Assembly (NCBI GenBank): GCA_944390455.1
Contig: CALXPU010000011.1
Coordinates: 1 to 49,491, forward strand
DNA length: 49,491 nucleotides
Direction: 5' to 3'
Source of the DNA: an uncultured Alphaproteobacteria bacterium
Lineage (GTDB): Bacteria; Pseudomonadota; Alphaproteobacteria; RF32; CAG-239
The notes under the pieces are model-generated. The model saw only the letters and a list, made by a program, of their open reading frames with translations. It was not told the DNA's origin and did no database searches. The translations under genes and the position numbers were made by a program. Positions 43,055-49,491 of this stretch are shown one piece after another (the first letter of the stretch is position 1; every line of letters begins with the position of its first letter).

Positions 43055-43753
43055 ATGAGTATCTACAAGTACAAAGCTTTTAAATCCGGTGATAAGGTTA
43101 ATAAACTTATTGTGTTTTTGCACGGATATAACAGTTGTATTGAAGATGTTGAACCCTTTGCCGAATCTTTGGCTAAAGACATTGACGGAGCGTTGGTGGT
43201 TGTGCCGGAAGCTGATATGCAAAGTGAACGCAACCCTGCAAAAAAACAATGGTATGCGTTGGTTGATGTAGACCCAGACAGAAAAAGAAGAAAACCGGAA
43301 ACTTCTACAGCCGAGATTGTAGAAATTTATAACAAAACCGGTATGCGCATCAGTCAAGTTGCTAAAAAGATGAATTCTTTTATTACTTCTTTGCAACATG
43401 AGCTTAAAGTCAAAAACAAAGATACTTTTGTTATGGGCTTTTCTCAAGGAGCTATGCTTTCTATGTATGTGGGCTTAACTCGTAAATATGAGCTGGGCGG
43501 GGTTTTTCCGTTCGCCGGTATTATTTGCGGTAAAGATATGCTGGAAAAGGAACTTTCTTCTCGTCCGGAAATTTATTTATTCCACGGCACAAGTGATTTA
43601 TCCGTGCAGTATAAAACTCTTGATTTCACCAAAGATTGGTTGGAAAAGCACAATATTGATTGGGAAGCAATTGAATATGATGGTATTGAACATCGCTTGA
43701 TTGATGAAGAAATGAAAGATGCTGCTTCTATTATTAATCGTCGCTACCTCTAA
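43055..43753 (+). CDS. Carboxylesterase/phospholipase-like alpha/beta hydrolase
   Basis: A TTG-initiated frame opens at 43040, but the GGAGGG sequence there is the Shine-Dalgarno for the ATG at 43055, giving 232 residues. The fold is Abhydrolase_2: FLHGYNSCIEDV oxyanion strand, nucleophile Ser130 in GFSQG, Asp181 in HGTSDLSV and His213 in GIEHRL. It lacks a signal peptide. Members of this family hydrolyse carboxyl or acyl esters of small molecules, lipids or acylated proteins. The substrate here is not predictable. The 3' end overlaps the convergent gene by 4 bp. Confidence 0.9.
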   Translation: MSIYKYKAFKSGDKVNKLIVFLHGYNSCIEDVEPFAESLAKDIDGALVVVPEADMQSERNPAKKQWYALVDVDPDRKRRKPETSTAEIVEIYNKTGMRISQVAKKMNSFITSLQHELKVKNKDTFVMGFSQGAMLSMYVGLTRKYELGGVFPFAGIICGKDMLEKELSSRPEIYLFHGTSDLSVQYKTLDFTKDWLEKHNIDWEAIEYDGIEHRLIDEEMKDAASIINRRYL

Positions 43754-44718
43754 TTGTAATTTTGATTTAGCCACTGAATAATTTCATTTAATCTTTGTGC
43801 AGAAGCAGTTGCGCTTAGTTTTTCCGCAGTTATTTTTTGTGCGTTGATTATCTTGTTTATCCGTATTTCCGGTTGATTAAGATAATATGTAACAAGTTTA
43901 GGAAAATCCTCCAAATTCTCATAAACAATTATATTGTCTCCATATATTTCCTTAACCATGCCATTAGGAGAACTCATAACTAAACAGCCGGATGCAGCGG
44001 CTTCCATTATTTCTTTACTAATTATTTTGCTGTCTAAACTATTGGGGGCATTATAAACAGAAACAATTTTTGCTTTAGACAATAAACGTCCTCTTTCACT
44101 CGCTCCCCCCTCTTTATTTTGCAACACCTTGTCATTTTTCTCCCAAAAACGACCTAGAAATTTGACGTTTGCTTCTGACTGCAATTTTACTGCCAATGGA
44201 GATGGTTTATTGTTATCTCCATAGTAAACCAACGAATATTCTTTATAGTCTGATTGTAAACTTTTAGCATCCATATAAAAATCGGCCATATTCACGCCTA
44301 AAATAAATTTGGCACTTTTTATATTTGAGCGAACATAATGCTCATATAAATCTTGATAAGGCGTTAATACAATCAGTTTCGTTTGTAGTTCCTGCCCATT
44401 TATCGGGTAATATTCCTCATTGTAAATAAAATTATATTTAGCCTGAGATTGATTGATTTCTTTTATATATTCCGGCGTCTTAAACCAAAATCCGATACTT
44501 TTTGCGGATGGCTTATTTGAAGCATTTAATTTAACTTCATATCCTAACCTCTTTAATTCACTAGCAAAGCCTTGTTCTCTGCTATCCGGTTGAGCATCTC
44601 TTGTATATAAATATATTGTTTCTTTATCTGTTGCCAAAAACGGCAGGACGCATAGCGTCACTGCCGTGGCAACCGCCAATAGGCACAAACTAAATTTTTG
44701 AGCTATCGGCAACTTCAT
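43750..44718 (-). CDS. Membrane-anchored GT-B-like protein (CgeB-type domain)
   Basis: A single N-terminal hydrophobic segment (about 9-29) anchors a domain of some 290 residues. It contains YSLVYYGDNNKPSP, NVKFLGRFW, LLSKAKIVSVYN, EIMEAAASGCLVMSSP and IYGDNIIVYENLEDFP, the successive elements of a CgeB/glycosyltransferase group-1 C-terminal half. The first half of the GT-B fold is present but divergent. Positive residues before the helix suggest the domain faces the periplasm, which would be odd for a nucleotide-sugar enzyme. It starts 2 bp after the paralogous gene at 44721-45734. Catalytic activity is doubtful. Confidence 0.6.
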   Translation of the reverse strand: MKLPIAQKFSLCLLAVATAVTLCVLPFLATDKETIYLYTRDAQPDSREQGFASELKRLGYEVKLNASNKPSAKSIGFWFKTPEYIKEINQSQAKYNFIYNEEYYPINGQELQTKLIVLTPYQDLYEHYVRSNIKSAKFILGVNMADFYMDAKSLQSDYKEYSLVYYGDNNKPSPLAVKLQSEANVKFLGRFWEKNDKVLQNKEGGASERGRLLSKAKIVSVYNAPNSLDSKIISKEIMEAAASGCLVMSSPNGMVKEIYGDNIIVYENLEDFPKLVTYYLNQPEIRINKIINAQKITAEKLSATASAQRLNEIIQWLNQNYN

Positions 44719-44720
44719 GT

Positions 44721-45734
44721 CTAGAGTTTCTTTTCGTTAATTAAAAACTCTACCAAGCCGTTAATGCGTTGAACGAATAAGTCAACATTATATTCAGATA
44801 CGGCTATTTTATAAGCTTTTTCAGCTTTTTCGGCACGAGCCTTTTCATCATTGATGTATTTGTTGTAGAGTTCTTTTAACTCCTCTGCATTTTTATACAT
44901 CGGAATTGCATCTCCGAAAACGTTTTCAATACCTTTGTCATACGGTGCAATCATAAAGCCTTTACTTGCGGCTATATCAAACACACGTGAAGGAATGATA
45001 CCCAATTCTGCTTCATGAGCGCTTACGTTAACGAGGTTGATTTTAGCAGAAGAGAAATATGCACCTAAATCATTATCGTGAATGTATTCACCTTTAATGA
45101 ATTGATCATCAATATTTCCTGCCCAGAAACGACCATAGATTGCCAAAGGCAATTTTGCTTCCACTGCCGCTGCGATTGCTGTGCTCGGACGATCATTATC
45201 GCCAACATACAATAAATCTCTTTCCAACTCCTTCTTCGGTGCCGGATAAAATACGGAAGGATCTGTAAATTCAGGAACAAATGCTGCAGCATAGCCTGCT
45301 CCTAATAAATAATTGTAGAAATCAGGAGATGAGGTTGCAACACCGTCAAATACTTTAGTTTCTTCTTCAAACAGAGAGTCATAATCTCTGATGTATACAA
45401 CATTAACGCCTTTTGCATTGGTTTTAACTTCATTAAACGGACCATAACCGCGAATGTATAAATTTACGCCGGCATCTTTAGAGGCGTCTGCATATAAATT
45501 GTCTTCAGTTGTTGTAACAACGTTGTAACCAACTCTTGCAAATGCTTTTTCCATAGCGCCGTTAACATCTGCTCTGTTCATGGTGCGATATTGGCGCAAT
45601 TCACCAATTCTTAAAGCTAATTTATTCAAGTCTGCCTTACTTGCTCCGCCTTTCATAGCCACTAAGCCAACAATTAATGCCAGCAATATAACCGTTAGAA
45701 CGGAGAGTATAATCTTCATTGTTTTATCACTCAT
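44721..45734 (-). CDS. Membrane-anchored GT-B-like protein, paralogue of the next gene
   Basis: Residues 8-27 form one transmembrane helix, MKIILSVLTVILLALIVGLV. The soluble part ends in a CgeB-like domain: LLYVGDNDRPSTAIAAAVEA, LAIYGRFWAG, YFSSAKINLVNVSAHE, RVFDIAASKGFMIAPYDKGIENVFGDAIPMYKNAEEL. It parallels the downstream gene motif for motif (YVGDNDRPS/YYGDNNKPS, YGRFWAG/LGRFWEK, DIAASKGFMI/MEAAASGCLV), so the two arose by duplication. A GGGAGA ribosome site precedes the ATG. Topology places the domain outside the cytoplasm by simple charge rules, though charges flank both sides. A polysaccharide-related role is likely. Confidence 0.6.
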   Translation of the reverse strand: MSDKTMKIILSVLTVILLALIVGLVAMKGGASKADLNKLALRIGELRQYRTMNRADVNGAMEKAFARVGYNVVTTTEDNLYADASKDAGVNLYIRGYGPFNEVKTNAKGVNVVYIRDYDSLFEEETKVFDGVATSSPDFYNYLLGAGYAAAFVPEFTDPSVFYPAPKKELERDLLYVGDNDRPSTAIAAAVEAKLPLAIYGRFWAGNIDDQFIKGEYIHDNDLGAYFSSAKINLVNVSAHEAELGIIPSRVFDIAASKGFMIAPYDKGIENVFGDAIPMYKNAEELKELYNKYINDEKARAEKAEKAYKIAVSEYNVDLFVQRINGLVEFLINEKKL

Positions 45735-45859
45735 AATTATCTCCCTACAGTATTTTTCAAGCGATTATCTATTTTCACAGATAACCTTGTTAGGTTTTAT
45801 TTTAAACATCTCTCCTTTTCCCTCAAGTCAAAACTTTTTCTTTACACAGTTTTTAATGT

Positions 45860-45888
45860 TTGACTTTTTGATTTTTGCTCCCTACATA
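45860..45888 (+). promoter_or_regulatory. Sigma-70 promoter of the rubrerythrin gene
   Basis: TTGACT (45860-45865), a 17-bp spacer and TACATA (45883-45888) are present. Confidence 0.7.
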
Positions 45889-45925
45889 TACCTTGTTCAA
45901 TTTTATGATGAAAGGGACTAATCTT

Positions 45926-46465
45926 ATGAAATATATTTGCACAGTTTGTGGACAAGTTATTGAAAGCGATACGATGCCTGAAGTTTGCCCAGTTTGCGGC
46001 GCTAAGACTTTTAAGCTGATGGATGAGGAAAATAAAGCATATGCTGATGAACACAGAATCGGTGTTGCTCAAGGTTTGGATGAACGTATTGTTGCCGGTC
46101 TTCGTGAACACTTTAATGGTGAATGCTGCGAAGTTGGTATGTATTTGGCAATGAGCCGTCAGGCTGATCGTGAAGGCTATCCTGAAATTGCAGAAGCTTT
46201 CAAACGCTATGCTTTAGATGAAGCTGATCACGCTGCTCGTATTGCTGAAATGCTTGGAGAAGTTGTTACTGATTCTACTGAAAAGAACGTTGAAATGCGC
46301 GCTGCTGCCGAATTTGGCGCTTGCGATGGTAAAAAGAAAATCGCTACTTTGGCTAAAGAACTCGGTTATGATGCCGTTCATGACAGCATTCATGAAATGG
46401 CTAAAGACGAAGCTCGTCACGGCAGAGGTTTTGATGGTTTATTGAAACGTTATTTCAATAAATAA
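45926..46465 (+). CDS. Rubrerythrin with N-terminal rubredoxin domain
   Basis: From the ATG at 45926 (ribosome site AAAGGGA; an earlier TTG frame starts at 45875) the product is 179 residues. The rubredoxin-like domain is N-terminal, with Cys5, Cys8, Cys21 and Cys24 (CTVCGQ, CPVCGA). A ferritin-like diiron domain follows, with EVGMYLAMSRQA, DEADHAARIAEML and KDEARHGRGF. This 'reverse' order is found in anaerobe rubrerythrins. It reduces hydrogen peroxide using electrons from rubredoxin or NAD(P)H-linked partners. It implies the organism is anaerobic or microaerophilic. It has its own promoter and terminator. Confidence 0.95.
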   Translation: MKYICTVCGQVIESDTMPEVCPVCGAKTFKLMDEENKAYADEHRIGVAQGLDERIVAGLREHFNGECCEVGMYLAMSRQADREGYPEIAEAFKRYALDEADHAARIAEMLGEVVTDSTEKNVEMRAAAEFGACDGKKKIATLAKELGYDAVHDSIHEMAKDEARHGRGFDGLLKRYFNK

Positions 46466-46482
46466 TCTTTCTTTATAAGATT

Positions 46483-46516
46483 AAAGCACCTCTCCGCAAA
46501 GAGAGGTGCTTTTTTA
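46483..46516. terminator. Bidirectional rho-independent terminator
   Basis: The stem AAAGCACCTCTC / GAGAGGTGCTTT is followed by T residues; its right edge overlaps the stop codon of the convergent outer-membrane gene. Confidence 0.95.
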
Positions 46517-47143
46517 CCAGTTACTTAATATACAACTGAGCCCTATGGATACATACACGCCACCTTTGCGATGGTCTTTTTGGCTTTGCACCGCATCCCA
46601 ACAGTATAAAGGTAAATGCATATAACCGCTTTCCAGCTGTATTCCCAAACGATTATTAAATCTATATTCTCCGCGAACCCCTATGCCATAAGTAAAATCT
46701 GAACGATTTTTTTCAATAACTTTGGCATTTTCAAGCGAATAATATGTTTGATAAAGGACACCAAATTTCCCTAAAATTCCTAATTGCCAATTTTCTATTT
46801 GCAAGAAATTATATCCGATATTTCCTGTTGTTATCGGCATCCAGTTCCTACTTCCTGCGCCGTAAGGCAACATTCTTGAACCGGAAATTTCTAACTCTCC
46901 TAAAAAACGATAATATTGGTATCCTAAGGTTATTGATGCATACGGCTCAAAGGATTTATCCACCCCTATTCCACCGGCTCCAAACAATAGATATCCGAAT
47001 TGTTTAGGATAAAACGATCGTTCTTTTGCTACCACCGGCGGTGTCGACTTCATCCCTGTTTCCGCCTGAACAATCTGTACAAATACACATAACATCAGTG
47101 TCACTATGACTGCTTGATACTTCATAATACTTTTGGTCTTCAT
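46514..47143 (-). CDS. Predicted outer-membrane beta-barrel protein
   Basis: A signal peptide (MKYQAVIVTLMLCVFVQIVQA, after either of two in-frame ATGs at 47143 and 47125) precedes a domain of alternating polar/hydrophobic strands with many Gly, Tyr and Trp: YLLFGAGGIG, YASITLGYQYYRF, TGNIGYNFLQIE, LGILGKFGVLYQTYY, FTYGIGVRGEYRF, LGIQLESGYMHL, GGVYVSIGLSCIL. The terminal strand ends in Trp rather than the usual Phe. It is probably an eight-strand barrel. No specific family is recognised. No clear Shine-Dalgarno precedes either start. Confidence 0.75.
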   Translation of the reverse strand: MKTKSIMKYQAVIVTLMLCVFVQIVQAETGMKSTPPVVAKERSFYPKQFGYLLFGAGGIGVDKSFEPYASITLGYQYYRFLGELEISGSRMLPYGAGSRNWMPITTGNIGYNFLQIENWQLGILGKFGVLYQTYYSLENAKVIEKNRSDFTYGIGVRGEYRFNNRLGIQLESGYMHLPLYCWDAVQSQKDHRKGGVYVSIGLSCILSNW

Positions 47144-47210
47144 CGCTTATTATTTTTTAGTTAAGTTAAACAATTTATCGCGCTTTTTGACATCTTCTCT
47201 AATAATAAAA

Positions 47211-47238
47211 GACGGCATAAATCTATATTTACACCGCC
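47211..47238 (-). terminator. Weak terminator of the thioredoxin-fold lipoprotein
   Basis: On the minus strand an imperfect 12-bp stem with wobble pairs (GGCGGTG... / ...TGCCGTC) is followed by TTTTATTATT. Confidence 0.45.
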
Positions 47239-47278
47239 TTCTATATATCTTTTTTTATTAATCGTCAACGACTACTTA

Positions 47279-47647
47279 TTATTTTGGAGTTTGTTTCATC
47301 GTTGGGCGAAAATTCTTGGCATAACGGTTAAAATCCTTAACCTGTTGATTTCCCCACCCCATTATATATTGATTACCCATTACTATAAACGGAGTTCCCA
47401 AACTTTGTTGTGACACCTTGAATTTGCGTGCATATCCTAACATATATCCCATGTTATTACCTTCACGGATGTTTAATTCTTTAATATCATAATTTTTGTA
47501 ATATCTTTGCATATACTCTCGTGCGTGTTCGCAATGAATACAGCCGGGTTGTGAAAATACATAAATTCTATTTGTGGCGTTTTCACTCTTACAACCACTC
47601 ATTATCATAGATGCCATAAGCAAAACGCAAGCTAATATTTTTTTCAT
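47279..47647 (-). CDS. Thioredoxin/glutaredoxin-fold lipoprotein
   Basis: The 122-residue protein has a lipoprotein signal peptide with lipobox IMSGC (Cys19). A glutaredoxin-like start follows, RIYVFSQPGCIHCEHAREYM, with the redox pair CIHC at 36-39. The cis-Pro loop GTPFIVMGNQYIMGWG is present. It should be anchored in the periplasm and handle thiols there, perhaps with the DsbA-like protein of this genome. The C-terminus is short and basic. The ribosome site GAGG precedes the ATG. The substrate is unknown. Confidence 0.85.
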   Translation of the reverse strand: MKKILACVLLMASMIMSGCKSENATNRIYVFSQPGCIHCEHAREYMQRYYKNYDIKELNIREGNNMGYMLGYARKFKVSQQSLGTPFIVMGNQYIMGWGNQQVKDFNRYAKNFRPTMKQTPK

Positions 47648-47745
47648 TTTTACCTCTTTCTATCCTTTTATTTACATATTGAGTGAGATTTTATCTTTTA
47701 ATCCTTAAAAATCATTAAATGAATTGGCTTTTGCACACTATATTC

Positions 47746-47774
47746 TTGACATAACTTTTTTTTGGGTGTTAAAT
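47746..47774 (+). promoter_or_regulatory. Sigma-70 promoter of proS
   Basis: TTGACA (47746-47751), a 17-bp spacer and TTAAAT (47769-47774) are present. This TTAAAT is far from the ATG and is not part of the start-signal set. Confidence 0.65.
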
Positions 47775-47816
47775 TTGTTCGCTTTTTAAAACAATTTAAT
47801 AAAAGGATATTTGGTT

Positions 47817-49340
47817 ATGGCTCTGAAAAACATTAGAGAGAACAGCTATCCGGATTGGTATCAAAATGTGATAGCTGCTGCTGATATGGCCGAAGTTTCC
47901 TCTTCTCCGGGGTGTATGGTTATTAAACCTTGGGGATACGGAATTTGGGAACGTATTCAGCGCTTATTAGATGAAAAGATTAAGGAAACAAATCATGAAA
48001 ATTGCTATTTCCCGCTTTTCATCCCCTTAAGCTATTTCCAAAAAGAAGCCGAACACGTTGAAGGTTTTGCTAAAGAAATGGCTATTGTTACTCATTCTCG
48101 TTTAAGCATGGAAGATGGTAAACTCGTTCCGGCGAGCCCACTTGAAGAACCTCTTATCGTTCGACCTACTTCAGAGACCATTATTGCCGATTCATTCTCT
48201 AAATGGGTACACTCTTATCGTGATTTGCCGGTTTTGATTAACCAATGGGCTAACGTTGTTCGTTGGGAAATGAGACCTCGTTTGTTCTTGCGTACTCGTG
48301 AATTCTTGTGGCAAGAAGGACATACCGCTCACTCTACTTTTCAGGAAGCTGAGCAAGAAGCTGAAACGATGCTTAAAGTGTATGAAGATTTATGCGTTAA
48401 TGATATGGCTATGCCGGTTATTAAAGGTAAAAAACCAGAGTACGATAAATTCCCTGGTGCCGTTACGACTTATTGTATTGAAGCTATGATGCAAGACGGT
48501 CGTTCTTTGCAAGCTGGCACTTCTCACTTCTTGGGACAAAACTTCGCTAAATCTGCGAACATTACGTTCATTAACTCGAATAATGAACAAGAATTTGCTT
48601 ATACAACTTCTTGGGGTGTTTCGACTCGTCTTATCGGTGGTTTGATTATGACACATGCTGATGACGAAGGTATGTGCGTTCCGCCGAAGCTCGCTCCGTA
48701 TCAGGTGGTTATTATCCCTATTCTCAAAGATAAGAGCAAAACGGATGAAATTAACGCTTATGCCGAAAAAATTAAAAATGCTATCAAAGATAAATTCTTT
48801 GGTGGAGAAAAAGTTCGCGTTAAGCTGGATAATCGCCCGAAAGAAGCTATTGATAAGATGTGGGAATGGACACGTAAAGGAGCTCCTATCATCGTTGAAG
48901 TCGGCGCTAAAGATTTGGAAAAGAATGCTGTTATGTTCCGCAATCGTATTAATATCAGCGATAGTAACTGGAAGAATTTTGAAGACATTGACGCTTTTGT
49001 GGCTTCAATTTCCGATAAATTGCAAAATATCCAAGATACGATGTTACAACGTGCGCAAGATCGTTTGAGTCACAATGTGATTACAGATATTAAAACAGCA
49101 AAAGATTTTGAAGCATACTTTGCTAATCAAAATGTTTATTTGGATAACAATGGTAAAGCTCCGAAAGTTGCTTTTGTTCGTGGTAAGTGGTCCGGTGATG
49201 AAGCTACTCTTGATAAATTGAAAGAAATGCGCTTGACTATTCGTTGCATTCCGTTTGATCAAAGCGGCACTGAAGGCGAATGTTTGCTTTCCGGAAAAGC
49301 CGGTGCAACTCTTGATGTCATCTATGCACGTTCTTACTAA
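47817..49340 (+). CDS. proS: Prolyl-tRNA synthetase, short archaeal/eukaryal type
   Basis: From the ATG at 47817 (ribosome site AAAAGGA; a TTG opens the frame 6 bp earlier) the product is 507 residues. It is a class II aminoacyl-tRNA synthetase: motif 2 is RWEMRPRLFLRTREFLWQEGHTAH, and RPTSET precedes it. The anticodon-binding domain includes YQVVIIPI. A C-terminal domain with GEWSGDEA-like text (GKWSGDEA) ends in the ARSY tail typical of the archaeal type. The bacterial type's editing insertion is absent. It charges tRNA-Pro. It is complete and followed by a terminator. Confidence 0.95.
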   Translation: MALKNIRENSYPDWYQNVIAAADMAEVSSSPGCMVIKPWGYGIWERIQRLLDEKIKETNHENCYFPLFIPLSYFQKEAEHVEGFAKEMAIVTHSRLSMEDGKLVPASPLEEPLIVRPTSETIIADSFSKWVHSYRDLPVLINQWANVVRWEMRPRLFLRTREFLWQEGHTAHSTFQEAEQEAETMLKVYEDLCVNDMAMPVIKGKKPEYDKFPGAVTTYCIEAMMQDGRSLQAGTSHFLGQNFAKSANITFINSNNEQEFAYTTSWGVSTRLIGGLIMTHADDEGMCVPPKLAPYQVVIIPILKDKSKTDEINAYAEKIKNAIKDKFFGGEKVRVKLDNRPKEAIDKMWEWTRKGAPIIVEVGAKDLEKNAVMFRNRINISDSNWKNFEDIDAFVASISDKLQNIQDTMLQRAQDRLSHNVITDIKTAKDFEAYFANQNVYLDNNGKAPKVAFVRGKWSGDEATLDKLKEMRLTIRCIPFDQSGTEGECLLSGKAGATLDVIYARSY

Positions 49341-49377
49341 TCGGCATTGATTATATATCTAAATTTCTTTTTTTAAG

Positions 49378-49416
49378 CTCCTCTTTAGAATTTGTTTCTT
49401 TAGAGGAGTTTTTTTT
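49378..49416 (+). terminator. Rho-independent terminator of proS
   Basis: The stem CTCCTCT / AGAGGAG, with an inner AGAA/TTCT extension, is followed by eight T residues and abuts the right terminal repeat. Confidence 0.85.
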
Positions 49417-49491
49417 ATAGATATCCCCGGGTAAACCCGGGGTTCTTGGAAAGGCACCATTAAGGTGCCTTTCTTTACAACTCCAAATGGA
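49417..49491. repeat. 75-bp terminal inverted repeat, right copy
   Basis: This is the exact reverse complement of bases 1-75, with the same two hairpins in opposite order. It begins directly after the T-run of the proS terminator, so the repeat has the same orientation relative to transcription (downstream of an outward-facing gene) at both ends. Confidence 0.95.

Noticed and set aside
1..49491. Linear plasmid, phage genome or large transposon bounded by terminal inverted repeats
   Set aside because: The content is chromosomal housekeeping (proS, lexA, psd, ackA) with no transposase, replication or capsid gene; an assembly break at a dispersed repeat is simpler.

Overview
The window looks like a chromosomal contig from an uncultured, AT-rich, probably host-associated alphaproteobacterium. 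The clearest taxonomic evidence is a LexA of alphaproteobacterial type together with two GAAC-N7-GAAC operators, one at lexA itself and one at a UmuC-like polymerase gene. The short archaeal/eukaryal-type ProRS, the Gram-negative lipoproteins and outer-membrane protein, Psd, DsbA-like and TrkH proteins fit this. Most genes carry ordinary Shine-Dalgarno sequences and TTGACA-17-TATAAT-like promoters. Species-level assignment is inference only.

Layout. 1-75 and 49417-49491 are an exact 75-bp inverted repeat made of two hairpins, each lying just downstream of an outward-facing gene. 91-3890: surface-sugar genes (three glycosyltransferases and a ParB-like-fold protein). 3954-7622: phosphatidylserine decarboxylase, an unknown gene and a large lipoprotein. 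7780-21268: the most unusual block, a 1150-residue protein with a cysteine-peptidase-like C-terminus, convergent with a tightly packed five-gene operon encoding a metallopeptidase/vWA protein, a MoxR-type AAA+ ATPase, a small protein and two related helical proteins. 21465-28538: a membrane glycosyltransferase-like protein, a DUF218-like protein, TrkH, dUTPase and two unknown proteins. 28595-32615: LexA-controlled UmuC-like polymerase, a 74-75-bp degenerate repeat array, a second cysteine-peptidase-like protein and an SPFH/band-7 protein. 32755-36602: DsbA-like thiol oxidoreductase, EF-hand protein, zeta-toxin-like kinase and acetate kinase, all in one direction. 36777-39885: RsmB-like methyltransferase, histidine phosphatase and DUF805 protein. 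40196-42934: lexA-mtnN operon and a second DUF218-like gene. 43055-49340: esterase, two membrane-anchored GT-B-like proteins, rubrerythrin, outer-membrane barrel, thioredoxin-fold lipoprotein and proS.

Themes. Two features are the best candidates for something undescribed. One is the MoxR-vWA-metallopeptidase operon with its convergent peptidase-like neighbour. The other is a set of five accessory genes without Shine-Dalgarno sequences that all carry TTAAAT 8-10 nt before the ATG, where a Shine-Dalgarno would normally sit. The DNA-damage response is represented by lexA and the LexA-boxed umuC-like gene. Envelope biology (lipid head-group synthesis, thiol oxidation, glycosyltransfer) dominates the rest.
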